NCBI GenBank assembly: GCA_001600415.1
Contig: BCJX01000007.1
Coordinates: 434,999 to 498,998 of the forward strand
Length of the DNA: 64,000 nucleotides
From: Pascua guehoae
Lineage: Eukaryota > Basidiomycota > Tremellomycetes > Trichosporonales > Trichosporonaceae
Direction of reading: 5' to 3'
Shown here: positions 32,234 to 43,372 of the stretch, piece after piece
Position numbering within the stretch: position 1 is the stretch's first letter
How the letters are laid out: every line of letters starts with the position of its first letter
Notes under the pieces: generated by a model
The model's input: the letters and a program-made list of their open reading frames with translations, nothing else
What the model was told of the DNA's origin: nothing
Database searches by the model: none
Program-made: the position numbers and the translations under genes

Positions 32234-33570
32234 CTAGTCCTCATCCTCCGACGACGTGCGGGGAAGGTGGCAGACGTGGTCCATGTAGCACTTCTCGTGG
32301 ACCCATTCGCAGCTGGGTTGGTCGTTCATGACCCAGCCCAGCTCCTTGTGCTTGTTTGCCCTCGCCTTCCTCCGTTCAGCAAGCATGGCTGCGTACCGAA
32401 TTGGTGCGAGATCGGGCCTGGCGGCATAGGATTCCGCAATGAATTGATGGGCTTGGGCGGCGCCTGTTGTGAGCTACTGCTCAAGAAACCGGTGGACTCA
32501 CGGAAGTGGGCCTTGGCGTAAATCTTGCTAGGAGCGTAGCGAAGAGCAATAACCACATTTGCGGCCGTCACAGACATGTTGGCCCACACTTCGCGATACT
32601 TGCTCGTAGCGGGATACCCCTTGGCGACTTCAAGTGTGGCCTTCGAAAGATTGGTCCACAGGGCCGCCTCTCTGTCGATTAGTCTGGGTGTTCAAAGGGG
32701 CCGGGGGTAGGGGGTGTGGTGAACTCACGTCCGAGCAAGCCCGTTATCCTTCACAACGTCCGCCTCCATAATCAGGGGGGAAGCGATCCACGGGCAGAGA
32801 ACCACGAGACCGAAGTAGTAGAAGACGGCCGCCTTGTGCGGCTCCTCCTTGGTGAAGAACCTGCGTAGTTAGTTGGGCCGGTTTACTGGACACGGATCTG
32901 TAAGCACTCACGCGTTTCCTATCAGCTTACAACCCTCGGCTGCCTGTTTAGACTGGAAAAGCGACCTGATGTCGATTGGGTCGGTGACCGACTGACCCGG
33001 GATGACGGACGCCGTACGAGTGGTACCTTGGCTCTGAGCGAGGTGCTGTGGGAGAAGGTCGGAGCGGACGGGGTTAGATGACCAGACGCATTCAAACCCC
33101 TCCGGGGGCATGAGGCCAGCGTGTTGGATCAGCTCCCCCATGGACTTGAGGCTGTAATAGATTTGAAGAATGCAGAAATGCTCATGTTCGATAAGAGACG
33201 GAACGAGATCGTCGGTCATGGCAAATGTGAACACACTATTGCCGCAGCGACGTCCCGATGGCCACAGCCTACGCTTCAGTGGATGCTTCTTGACAGGTGC
33301 CTTTCGCTACGCTCACCTGTTGGCACTGTCTTTGCGCTCCACAATCATGGCGTAAATGTCGTCTTTCGATCGGCCGACGGGGAAGAGTGACCAAATGGCG
33401 TCGTTGGGCTCGTCGTCGGGTTTGAAGTTGGGATCAACCTTGAGGCTGGGGAGGAAGCTCCCACCGATGGTGTACCGCGAGTGGAACTCGGTGGCTGGGC
33501 AGAGGTTCGGGTCGGGTTCCTTCGACATCACCGTCCAAATGTCCCGATACATGTTGTTGAGGGAGGACAT
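32234..33570 (-). CDS. Unknown protein, five exons (intact copy of a duplicated pair)
   Basis: Exons, minus strand: 33317-33570, 32912-33268, 32729-32860, 32502-32671, 32234-32463, giving 380 residues, all junctions in phase. It starts MSSLNNMYRDIWTVMSKEPD. Notable parts: YTIGGSFLPSLKVDPN, FPVGRSKDDIYAMIVE, LQIYYSLKSMGELIQHAG, FYYFGLVVLCPWIASPL (hydrophobic, perhaps buried helix), and a Cys/His/Trp-rich end (LGWVMNDQPSCEWVHEKC, then YMDHVCHL) with an acidic tail. I do not recognise the family. The last region could bind metal. A decayed relative lies at 34623-35434 on the same strand, which supports this being a real gene. A 33-base G run (C on the coding strand) ends 9 bases before the start codon. 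Confidence 0.7.
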
Positions 33571-33578
33571 GATGTTGG

Positions 33579-33579
<1 letters not shown>

Positions 33580-33612
<33 letters not shown>
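33580..33612. repeat. 33-base G homopolymer
   Basis: Uninterrupted G run just upstream of the start codon of the unknown five-exon gene (poly-C in its leader). Length is likely unstable and also uncertain in the assembly. Confidence 0.95.
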
Positions 33613-34622
33613 CGAACTCGATGGGGTGGTGGTGGTGAGGAGGGAGTTAGGAATGGTGGGGAGGGAGCGCCGGGCGGTGGTGGTCCTGTATTCCTTGTGG
33701 GCGTTGATCGTATCGGTGGTGGTGGTCGGGGGGTAGCTGCTGCCCCTCGTGCTTGGGGTGAAGAGAGGTGTTGGTGTTTGAACAAGAGGTGGACAAGACA
33801 AGAAGATTACAAGGTGGCAAAGAGAGAACCGAGTGAAAACAGAGTGAAGACAAAGTGTGAAAGGAAGGAAGGAGGGAAGAAAGAAAGGTGGCAAGCATCC
33901 AAAACAAAACAAAGCAAGTGGCAATCGCCCGCCCGCGCACAAGGGTGGTGACACAGCCACACACCCCCGTGGGGAAGAACACGACACGATATTAACAACC
34001 ATGCACGCATTCTCCAGTATGTGCACTACGGATCACAGACGTATCTGCATATATTCTTGCAACCACCGCTGATGCCTGCCCTGCTGCCTGCCATGCAGCG
34101 CTGCCCCGTGCCGCATGCCCACTGCTCACCCTGTACGGCCCTTTGCCCACACGCACAAATACACAGTCACCGATCGCCGAGGATTCAGCACACAAATAAC
34201 GGCTCAGCACGGCCTTGTACCTCCAACCACCCTACTTCTTTGCACCACCCTCTTCCTTCCTGGGTTCTAACCCGTGGGATTCTGCCAAGCCTGCAATCAG
34301 ACGAGAGATTGGATCCGATATTAACACCATTTGGACTTGTGAGGGGCACGCCACAATGGGATACTGTGCAACTGTGCTGCTCGGCAGGCACGAGAGTGGC
34401 AAAAGTGGACAAAGTGGCAGATTTAGTGGGTTCCAACTACGGTAACAACCGAGCAACCGAGCACGACTGTCATGGCAGCTCTGCATGCCAGACATCACAT
34501 GCTCGTGCACCCTCGAGTTCACTTGCAGTCTCACTCTCTCAGCGTCGACCCATTCTCATTTCTCCTTGACTGGGTTTCTCCTAGACTTGACAATGTTCCA
34601 AACTTTCAGAGGAGGTACAGTG
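33613..34622. other. Intergenic between paralogous copies
   Basis: Contains the upstream region of the five-exon gene, purine-rich around 33780-33900. No other gene seen. Confidence 0.4.
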
Positions 34623-35434
34623 CTAAACTCCCGTGGGCAAACTAGTCCTCGATGGACGGGGTTTGAGGTGGAAGGTGGCCAAGGTACTTGAAATGACACT
34701 TTCGTGGGCCCAATCGCGAGGCGGTAGGTCGAGCATGATTGTACCCAGCTGCTGTTGCTGCCTTCCCTCGAGGCATTCGCGCGCTGCACACAAGGGAACG
34801 TACGGATCATTTGGCGCCATGGCAATGTACACCTGGGCCGTGGGATTTACTGACACACTCGCCGGTCCGTGCAGAGGCATACAACCAGCACATCGCAACT
34901 CCTCTGCAATCAGCTTGACGGCGCGATAGTTTTGGGAGATATGATGCCGGTCACGCTTGCCATCAATGAGGATGAGGTGCCGGGGATGCTTGGTAATAGC
35001 CACTATCGCATTCCTAGAGAGTGGGGAAGAGTTGCTTGAAGCCATGTCTCATGATCAAGCTGCAGTTGAGTTTAGCTCGGCCTCGCTGGCCCAGTGCCGT
35101 GCCCTTGTGGCGTTGCCTGTTGACACACTCCTTGCTGCTCTGCGATCACGGCGTCTGTCGTCCTCTGACCAGCCGACGGGGAAGAGCGACCAAATTCATC
35201 GCTGGGCTTGTGTTGGAGGTCAAAGTGGCGAGTACCAATGCGAATACTAGGCAGATGACTGCCGCCCGTGGTGCTTGGCTCGTGCACGTCCGCCCATGAC
35301 GACAGCGGCTGGGTCACAGTACGTGCACAGACGCTCATGGAGGATTTGGCATGCCATGGGAACGGTGCGGCCCGGCACCGTGCCCAGGGGAATGTTTGTG
35401 TCCGGGTGTCGTTCATGGTACGGCCAGCAATCAT
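34623..35434 (-). pseudogene. Decayed paralogue of the 32-33.5 kb gene
   Basis: Aligned by eye with the intact copy. Its 5' part keeps STTGGSHLPSIRIG (against YTIGGSFLPSLKVD) and KPSDE, then one base is missing relative to the intact gene, shifting FPVG-like sequence out of frame. The first donor, GTGAGC in the intact gene, is GCAACG here. The second part keeps SQNYRAVKLIAEELRCAGCMP (against LQIYYSLKSMGELIQHAGLMP), then jumps to the last exon: LGTIMLDLPPRDWAHES against LGWVMNDQPSCEWVHEK. Sequences equivalent to the intact exons 3 and 4 are absent. Conclusion: a broken tandem duplicate, though a short product from the ATG at 35045 remains open. Confidence 0.65.
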
Positions 35435-37000
35435 GACGGTGGTGGTACTTGTCGAGTCGGTATTGTGGGCTGTGTGTGTGGCTGGCGGTGAGGATGGGAG
35501 ATGGGATCAGTGGTCGTGGGGACTGCTAGTGGGGAAGTGGAGAAACCAGTGTGAGAGAACTGTGCCTTGCTCCTTGGCCGCCGAGGTGAATGTGAATGTG
35601 AATGCGTGGGGTGGGAGAATGGGATGACAGACAGGTCGACCCCTTCGCAAGGCAGTGCAAGCGTGCAAGCGTTCAAGTGCCAAGGCAGGTGGCGGGACGG
35701 GCGAAAGTGGAACAGACAAAGTACCCGTCCCTGCACAATCAAAGGCAAAGTGCACAGCTCCCGTCGAGGACGGACCGAACCACAATGTCGACGCCACCAC
35801 ACACGATACCACAATACCACAGCACTTTGCAACCCTCTCATCCCTCATCCACGCCACTCGTTCCTGGCGGCGTCCGTGTCGTCGGAGCATCGTATCCATC
35901 ATATCGCGATGACTGCCCGAATTGCGGGTGGAAAATGGCAGGCATGATGCGTGCAGTGGCCACCACGGTGCTGAACACCCACAAGCGCCGCACGGCTCAG
36001 GTGGCAGATTGCACGCAGCTGTACGCAGCTTGACCAGTGGTGTTCCCAGTAGGCCAGTAGCCAGTATGAAATTAGTGCCGACCTCGACACTTGAGCTCGG
36101 GCCCCACACAAATATCGCCCCAGAACCCCAGCGCCCAGAGCTCCGTCACAAAGTGCATTTGACAAGCGCTCCAAGCGTCGTTGGCTAGATGGACTGTACA
36201 GTGTAGGTGCTAGGACCAACACTGCAGTGTAAACCACTGTAGGAAAACGCGCCCGGCATGAAATTCACTGCTCGTGCACCGGAGTGGCGCATGGTGTATT
36301 CAGTGATGCATGCGTGTGCTATGGCACACACCCTCGCTGGCAAGCCACTAGAGCTCCAGGCCGACGACATTGGGTACGCCCCGCCCTGCAGTAACCTCGG
36401 ACACACCCCACGCCCTGGCCGGCCCATGAAGGCCATACTATATCCACCACCCTCTACCTCCCAGCCTGCGCCCATCAGCCCACGCGTCGGAAAGTGGCAC
36501 GACGCCACAAGCCAGGCCTCCTCTGGTGGACACTGCGAAACTGGCCACCATCACAGTGTCTCCACCCAAACAGCCGAGCATTGCACGCAACCCCAGAGTC
36601 TGACAGTCACGTCCACTTCGCCCCGCCATTGTGCATCACGCTCCCGACCAAGCAAGCCTCTGGCCGCTGGTTGTCTGCCTGTATCAATTCCGTGCGACCA
36701 TCTACGAGTGTCGCAGGCTAATGTGGCAGTCTCACTTTCGGAATACGTGGAGATAACGAGTCTGGGGAGACCACGGGGGGCCATTTTCATATATTTACGT
36801 TTGCATGCAATGCACGTTCTACAAACAAACACCTCGCCTCGTCAAGAACTCGCACCAAACAGAAAGGGGGGGGGGGGGGAGAGCGTATATCGAGGACGCT
36901 AGTCGACAGGCTGTCGACCTGCCATTTACTGTCGGTCAGCCCATTTGCCCATCTATCTGCCGCCTAGCTCTCTGTTGCAAGTTGGCAAAGTTGGAAGACT
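35435..37000. other. Gene-poor region
   Basis: No recognisable protein, tRNA or transposon. A G13 run lies near 36868-36880. The plus-strand frame 36258-36902 (214 codons) lacks family features and is not called. Confidence 0.4.
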
Positions 37001-37156
37001 CACACCCTGCTCCTTGCCGCCCCCGGGGTTGGGGTCCACCTCGGTGTACTCGGGCGGCGGGGGGTACTCGACATACGTCGCGGTGGCCATGTAGCCGACG
37101 ACGGCGGTCTCGATGGTGTACTCGTACGTGTCGGACGTGTCGTGCGTGTCGCTCAT
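37001..37156 (-). CDS. Possible first exon of a small protein
   Basis: Minus-strand ATG at 37156 opens MSDTHDTSDTYEYTIETAVV then TYVEYPPPPEYTEVDPN and GGGKEQG, followed by a good donor (GTGAGT at about 37005). Composition (Tyr/Thr/Pro-rich, regular C/G third positions) looks coding and the length and position of the donor recall exon 1 of the cysteine-rich array genes, but it has no cysteine and I found no matching second exon. Could be a decayed or unrelated small gene. Confidence 0.25.
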
Positions 37157-37190
37157 GGTTGGTCTGGGTGGTGTATGTGGGGGTGGGTGG

Positions 37191-37226
37191 GGGATTGGGA
37201 TTGGGATTGGGATTGGGATTGGGATG
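37191..37226. repeat. (GGGATT)n microsatellite
   Basis: Five near-perfect GGGATT units upstream of the possible small-protein exon, within a longer G/T-rich tract (37170-37450). It is not a permutation of the telomeric TTAGGG. Confidence 0.85.
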
Positions 37227-38217
37227 GGTGGGGTTGGAATGGGGTTAGCGTTGGCGTTGCCGTGCTTGTTGCGCTGGGGGGTGGGGATGGGGTGGGAGGG
37301 GATGGGGGTGGTGTCGGGTTGGGGTTTGGTGGAGATGGGGATGGGATGGAGTTGGATGGGTTGAAGCGGTACAACTCTGGTTGCAGTTCAGGCTTGGTTG
37401 GGAGATGGAGATGGGATGGAGATGGAGATGGAGATGGGAAGAAGAGATGTGAAGATGGAAATGGGAATGGGGAGGGAGAAGATATGAAGACGGAACACAG
37501 GTTGGGGGTGGAATACAAAACCATGTCGCGACGACTCAAGATGACGGGCTGGGTGGTTTCATTGCTTGTCATTGTTTCATGGTGTGATGGTGGTATGCAG
37601 AGGAACGTGATGGAGTGTGGTGAAAGTGTGATAAAAGTGTGATAAAGTGTGATGGAAGTGGGATGGCAATGTGCCGTGCCCGTTTCATAGGCTTGAGTGT
37701 GATGAAGATATCAGGACAAGTTGTAGGTTTCGACGAGGTGAACAAAGAAAAGTCGCGCGATGTGTGGGGACGCGCCGGGCGCGGGGGGTGCTTACCTGCC
37801 TCCCCGTCCGCTTCGTTTAGGTGTCGTGTATTGAGGTCACCGTTGCTCGGAACAGGTCCAGAACACCATGGGGAGAACTGTAAAATTCCCGTGTTTGAGC
37901 AGACGCAGACACCTTGTCTGCCTCGAGGCCGTTTGGCCGTGCCCTCTTCTTCGGCGGTGTCTGTTCTTGGCGCCCTTTGTTATTGTTCTCCAAGTGAGTC
38001 GTTTAGCCGGGACACGCATGTTGCGTACGGTGAGGAGTGAGAGATGAATATTCGTTGGCGAAGAAGACCACCCACAAGCGAGTGTTGCACCGTTTCCGCC
38101 GTCGGCGCTGGCCGCAGCGCCTTGTGCAGCTGCTGCACACATTCATCTACGCGCCTGAGACAGCGCTCTACTGACGAGCAAAGGTTATTTTTGGGTGGGA
38201 TGGGGGTGGCGACTAGA
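37227..38217. other. Gene-free region downstream of OST1
   Basis: G/A-rich simple sequence (GGAGATGGAGATG units at 37400-37440), then ordinary sequence. The plus-strand frame 37639-38040 has no recognisable feature. Confidence 0.4.
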
Positions 38218-40478
38218 CTAGTTTTGCTTCTTCTGCTTGTCAATGCTATAGTCGACGCGGCGAAGGAGTGTGAATGCGACGAGACATGCGAGGACGACTG
38301 CGGCGACAGTGGCTGGCTTCTGGAGCTGAGCGGCGAGCGAGTAGCGGTACGTGACAAAGATCGGCACCGCGTGGTTTTCGGTAACGAGCGACTTTGTAAT
38401 GGTGACGGTGGGACGGCCAATGGTGTCGAGGTACGTCTTGTGGATGCCGTGCTCGATCGAGTCGACGGGGAAGGGGGTAAAGACCTCGACGTCGGTGGCG
38501 CCCTCGGGGAGAACAATGGTGACCTGGGCGTCATCGACGACCACGTCCTTCATCGGTGTCAGGAACGGGACGGCGAGGACCTGCGTGCCCTCGGGGTCGA
38601 CGCGGAGGGCCTCGGTCAGCGGCGAGTCCCACCCGACGGTGAACGAATAGTTCCAGCCGCCGAGAAGCGGGTAGCGCGGCTTGAGCTCGAGAACGCCGTC
38701 GACAACGCGCGCGCGGCGCTGCCCATCGACGCGCTTGCCGGTGCGGAAGTGCGACGTCGACACGTTGCCAATCACGTCGTAGTAGTAGACGCTGTGCGCC
38801 GAGGGGGGCACGCGCAGCGTGACCTCGGAAAGGATCTGGGCGGGAGTCGACGCGTGGAACCGCGACTGCTGGTGTGCGAGGCGAGAGAATTGACCCTTGA
38901 GCCTGGGTGTAAGTGGGTGCCGATCAAGCGTGGTCGACGCAACCACCATGCAACACTCACTTTGGCCCGTCGTTGAACAGAACAACCTCGTCCTGGATGT
39001 TGAGGTTGTCACCCCAGTGCGACACCTCTGCTGCGCGGCGGAGCGTACGCACACCCACGACGGGCGAGTTGGTCTCGTAGTGCACAAAGAATGCCGTCTG
39101 CACCGCGCTGGCATCGTTGCCGACAGTCGGAGGCACGCCGTAGAATGGGCCGAGAGTGAGGGTGGAGGTAGACTTGGTCACCTCCGAGTCGCGCGTGTAC
39201 GTCGTTGGGACCTTGCCATAGCTGAGAATCTTGGGCGTGGGCGACCTGGAAATTAGCATGTGTCACAAGAATGAACTAGATCGGTACAAGCTTCAAGAGC
39301 AATTTGGCAGGTGCAATCAAACCCGCCTGCCACAAGCGCTGCACACCAAGCCACCAACAGTTGGGCAGGGGTGTAAACAAACCCGCCGACAGCAGCTCCT
39401 AGTACAACTCCGCCCCCACCAATACTAGCAGGACGAGTCGCCCACTCACCGAATCTTGATACGCTCCACGTCGGACGGGTACGCGCTGTCCACAAGGGTC
39501 GAGTTGGTCTCCCACACGAGGTACTGGGGATCGCGCTGCTCAATCTCGCGTGGGCGGGGGTGTGATGCGTGCGCGAGGAGCGCATTGAGTGAAATGGTGA
39601 CCGAGTCGTCCTTCTTCAAGCTCCCGACGGGAACGATGGCTGCAGGTGCACTGCGCGTTAGTGGTGTTTACAAGGACGCGGAACAGTGTGTACGAGGCAG
39701 AAACCTGGCTTTGTCGAGACTTGGCGCAGCTGCTTGCCTCATTGTCATTGACATTGGCCTGGTCACCCTATCCACTCTCTCTTCTTTGATTGGCACTGTC
39801 CTCGACGGCTGCGCAGCCTGGTAGGCCACTCCATCGTGAACAGTCCTCAGCTTCGCTTTCCGATCCTCTCATCTCTGGCGCTCTAATCACTCTCGCCGCG
39901 TTATTGTGACCTTTGAACCAGCTCATCCTCCTCCCCGCTGTGATTTGTCCTGCCATCATCGCCCTCTGTCGATCCCGCACATTGCTGTGACCATCGTCCT
40001 CCGTCGGACCCGCCTCTCCGCGCTTGTCAACCATTCCCATCGAAGTGGCCACGCGAACACGACATCCCAACCCTTCCACACCACCCAGTAATTCCTACCC
40101 ACGGCCCACGTACACCACCTGGAACCCCCAACCCCCCACCCGCAACACTCACTCTCCCAACGACTCCCGGACGACCTCGACAGGCTTCCCACCGACGAGC
40201 ACCTCAAACCACGCGGGCGCCCTGCTCCCCTCGCCAGCGAGGGCGAGGACGTACGGCCCCGGCTCGTCCGTGAGCGCCTTTACATTGTACTGGGTAGTGA
40301 CGAGCGTGGTGCCGCCGCCGAGCTCGACGGTGCGCGCGACGGCAGTGTTGACAAACGACTGGGGTGCCGCGCCGCCCCCGAGGTGGAGGCGCGGGGGTGC
40401 GGGTGCGTCTTGTTGCTCCTTGGCGGCCGCAGAGGCAGCGAGGGCGAGGATCGGGGAAAGGAGGGTGAGGAGCCGCAT
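38218..40478 (-). CDS. OST1: Ribophorin I / OST1, oligosaccharyltransferase subunit
   Basis: Exons, minus strand: 40153-40478, 39450-39650, 38961-39245, 38218-38902, giving 498 residues. Signal peptide MRLLTLLSPILALAASAAA; lumenal body with TVELGGGTTLVTTQYNVKAL, YLVWETNSTLVDSAYPSDVE, SYGKVPTTYTRDSEVTKS, FGPFYGVPP-like sequence, and YYYDVIGNVSTSH, all typical of ribophorin I; EGATDVEVFTPFPVDSIEHG near the end; one transmembrane helix (TVAAVVLACLVAFTLL) and a short cytosolic basic tail KQKKQN. OST1 is an essential subunit of the ER complex that transfers the lipid-linked glycan to nascent proteins. Length matches fungal homologues. Confidence 0.95.
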
Positions 40479-41559
40479 GGCGTTCGCGGGCGCGTGTGTG
40501 TTTGCGGACCGGGACGAGCGACTGTTGAAATTGGTTAGAGTGGAATGGTGGTGGGGGTGGTGGTGGGGGTGGTCGACGCGGTCGCGGTTGCTTGTCCTCG
40601 ACGGTGGTGGTGGTGACGAGGTGACACGCTGGCGGGTCGCGGGCTCGGTTGGGTTGGGAGCGGTTGCGTCACGTGGTTATACTTCCGCACAGCTGATTTC
40701 GTGCACGTGAGAAGGACGTGGTTCATGCGTGGCTGACCCTGACGAGTTGTCGATGAGAGGCGTGTGGTGCCTGGCGCGCCTGCCTTCTGAGCTTCTGATC
40801 CAGGATTGATTCTCGGACTGCTATAACATCCTGTCCACCGTGTTCTCATTGCTCTATTCCATCTTTTCCTGACAGCGATAGCTCTACCCGATCTCTCTCA
40901 TTCTATAGCACCAACTCATTCTCATTCTAATTACAGTTAATACAGCCAACAGGGTCGGCGACGCGGCCCGGCATTCGAAGCGAGAAGCGCGCATGAGCAC
41001 AGGCATGCAGGCACAGGTTTCGGGACCAGGTTGTTGCCCCTGGCTGATCCGCCAGGCCGCCAGGTAGCGTTTCGGGAAGGTGTTTGTGACAACCAGAGTC
41101 ACTCCTGTGGCTGTCCCCAGTTACCAGTTGCATCCGCCTGCGCCATGTGCTGCGGCGCGGTCGCCGTCCACGAGCGTCTTTTGGGTCCGGCACCCGGCAC
41201 GCGGCTCGCGCTTAGTCTCTGCGTTTCACTCCCGGTGCCGGATACCCTCACACGGCCCTGCAGGAGCATGCAGGAGCAACGCCAAGATGAACGCCGGTAC
41301 GCCCACCGTCGCCCGTTGCAGGCCAACACGCCAAGTCAACGCTTTTGTCCCAGTTTAAGTGCCTGCGACGACCAGATTACTGGAACAGGATAAACACGAC
41401 GTGTTGACTGACGGCTGACTCGCTGACGACGGTCACGCTCAGCCGCAGCAACCGACATGCACAGGCGAAAAGAAAACGCCCTGGACGCTGTAGAGTGGGC
41501 TGGAGGCCTGGAGGGAGTGCAGACAGCAGCGCAGATCGCCCGCGCAGTACATAACGACC
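40479..41559. other. Divergent region between OST1 and protease genes
   Basis: Shared upstream DNA of OST1 (-) and the aspartic protease (+). A GGTGGTGGGGGTGGTGG-like tract (40545-40570) lies near OST1. No further gene seen. Confidence 0.4.
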
Positions 41560-43372
41560 ATGCAATTCTGGCGTGCCACCCATCACCCCCTCTCCGACCT
41601 AATGCTCACCGCCGTCCTCACCGCCGTCGCGGTTGCGGCCACCGCAGCAGCCGCCCCGTCAGCACCGCCCGCTGGCCGAGGCCCGTCCCACCTCCCCATG
41701 ACGCGCCGCGCTCCCGGTCGCGCTGCGGCCGATACTCTCGTCGTCCGCGATGGCTGGGTTCGTGAGCAGGCACTGCGTACGCGGGCGAAATACGCGGCAT
41801 CCCTCGCTCCACACGAACGGCGGGCGCTTCGGCGCGATCGGCGTGGGTTGGGTGAGAGTGAAGTTGAGTAAGTCTGGCCTTGCGGTCTTTGTCGATGGCG
41901 TGTCCTGCCGACGTACGGCCTAGGCTGTCGTCTGCAAGGGTAGGCGTCGCGTGGGTGGACAACGTCCGGACGACTCTCCTGTTTGCTGGTATTGCACTCT
42001 GCCTAGGGGGCAATATTGTGTGATCGCCTACTTTTGTGTTGGACACCCCACACACTGCGAGTATTCACCTGATGTCTCCTGCAAGCCGTTGAGGCATGCG
42101 AGGGGCAGATTGTATCACCTCGCAGGCCACTCGGGGGTCTGTTTAGTTGCGTCCAGTGCGCAGCCATCAAGAATGGGCAGGGCCGATCGTGCCGCCTATG
42201 AGCCGCTGCGGCACCTTGCAATTGCGTGCTGCGTGGACTAGAGTGCTCGCGTCTTGACAGGCTACGCGGCGTCGCTCACGGGACATGTGTGACGCTCATG
42301 CGGTGTCAATTGCCCACTGCTTTGCCAATGAACTCTGCCCGCTCCGGTCGCTAACAGCAGCCTCGTCGACTTTGGACGGGACGACATGTACTCTGCCGCG
42401 GTATCGATCGGGACGCCCCCGCAGGTATTTGAGATGCAAATCGACACTGGGTCGGCGGACACGTACGTGTACGACTCTGGGTGCGTGGAGGGATCGTGCG
42501 CGGGCAACGGCGCCGGGAAGCGGTACTCGAGCGGGTCTTCGTCGACGTTCAAGTCACCCACGGAGGGCCCAACGTCGGGCGCGCTGCAGTACGGCGCGGG
42601 ATGGGCGGAGGGGTACTGGGCGATCGACGCGATGGCGATGGCTGGGGAAAAAGTCGAGGGGTACGAGTTTCTCGCCGTGACTCGTACGGACGGGAGCTTT
42701 GACATGACCAACACGACTGGGCTGGTCGGTTTTGCGTGGCCCCGTATCGCACTGGCGGGGGAGCCGTTCTGGCACCGACTCGCACAGACGTGGGACGATA
42801 AGCGGTTCGCCATCCGTCTCGCCCGTGCGCCCGAGGGGGCGGGCGACGGCGACTCGCGCCCCGGTGGCCAGCTCACGCTCGGCGGCGTCGACGACGGGCT
42901 GTACAAGGGCGAGATTGACTACAACCCCCTCACGAGCAAGGACTTTTGGCGCATCGACCTCGCCGCTACCGTCGTCAACGGACACCGCATCGAGACGGAC
43001 ACCCAGCCCTCGGCTATTGTCGATACGGGCGCGACACTCATCGTCGGACCTCCCGACGCCGTCGAGGCCATCTACACCCAGGTCCCCGGCGCGGCACCCT
43101 CGACCAACGAAGACGAGGAGGGCATGTACGCCCTCCCCTGCGACGCAGACTTTACGTTGGCACTCGAGTTTGCGAACGGAAAACAGTACCAGCTCGATAA
43201 GCGCGACCTCGTGTACCGCCAAAAAGACCGCGAGGACGGCATGTGCCTCGGCGCCGTGTATGGCGTCGACTTTGGCCAGGTCCACTGGATTCTCGGCGAC
43301 GCGTTCCTCAAGAGTATCTATACCGTGTTTAGGTACGAGCCTGCGGCTGTTGGGTTTGCCCAGCTGCGGTAG
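41560..43372 (+). CDS. Secreted pepsin-type aspartic protease (family A1)
   Basis: Exons 41560-41867 and 42361-43372 (493-nt intron ending GCTAACAGCAG), giving 439 residues. An N-terminal hydrophobic segment (MLTAVLTAVAVAATAAAA) marks secretion; translation may begin at the first ATG (41560) or at 41602. A basic propeptide (RTRAKYAASLAPHERRALRR) follows. The mature domain begins near VDFGRDDMYSAAVSIGTPPQ. Catalytic aspartates are in IDTGSAD (Asp131) and VDTGATL (Asp324); the flap shows the YGAGWAEGYW stretch; the C-terminus has WILGDAFLKSIYTVF as expected. Cysteine pair CVEGSC lies after the first active site. Likely extracellular or vacuolar protein breakdown. Confidence 0.9.

Noticed and set aside
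36723..36733. GTGGCAGTCTC core, also at about 47459-47469, resembling the MITE right end
   Set aside because: Only 11-13 bases match and no inverted partner was found within ~250 bases on the expected side.
36551..36832. CRTCIACKRK peptide as exon 2 of the possible small gene at 37.1 kb
   Set aside because: The required splice phase does not match the exon 1 donor and the rest of the motif is absent.
37191..37226. GGGATT repeats as interstitial telomere
   Set aside because: GGGATT is not a permutation of TTAGGG or its complement.
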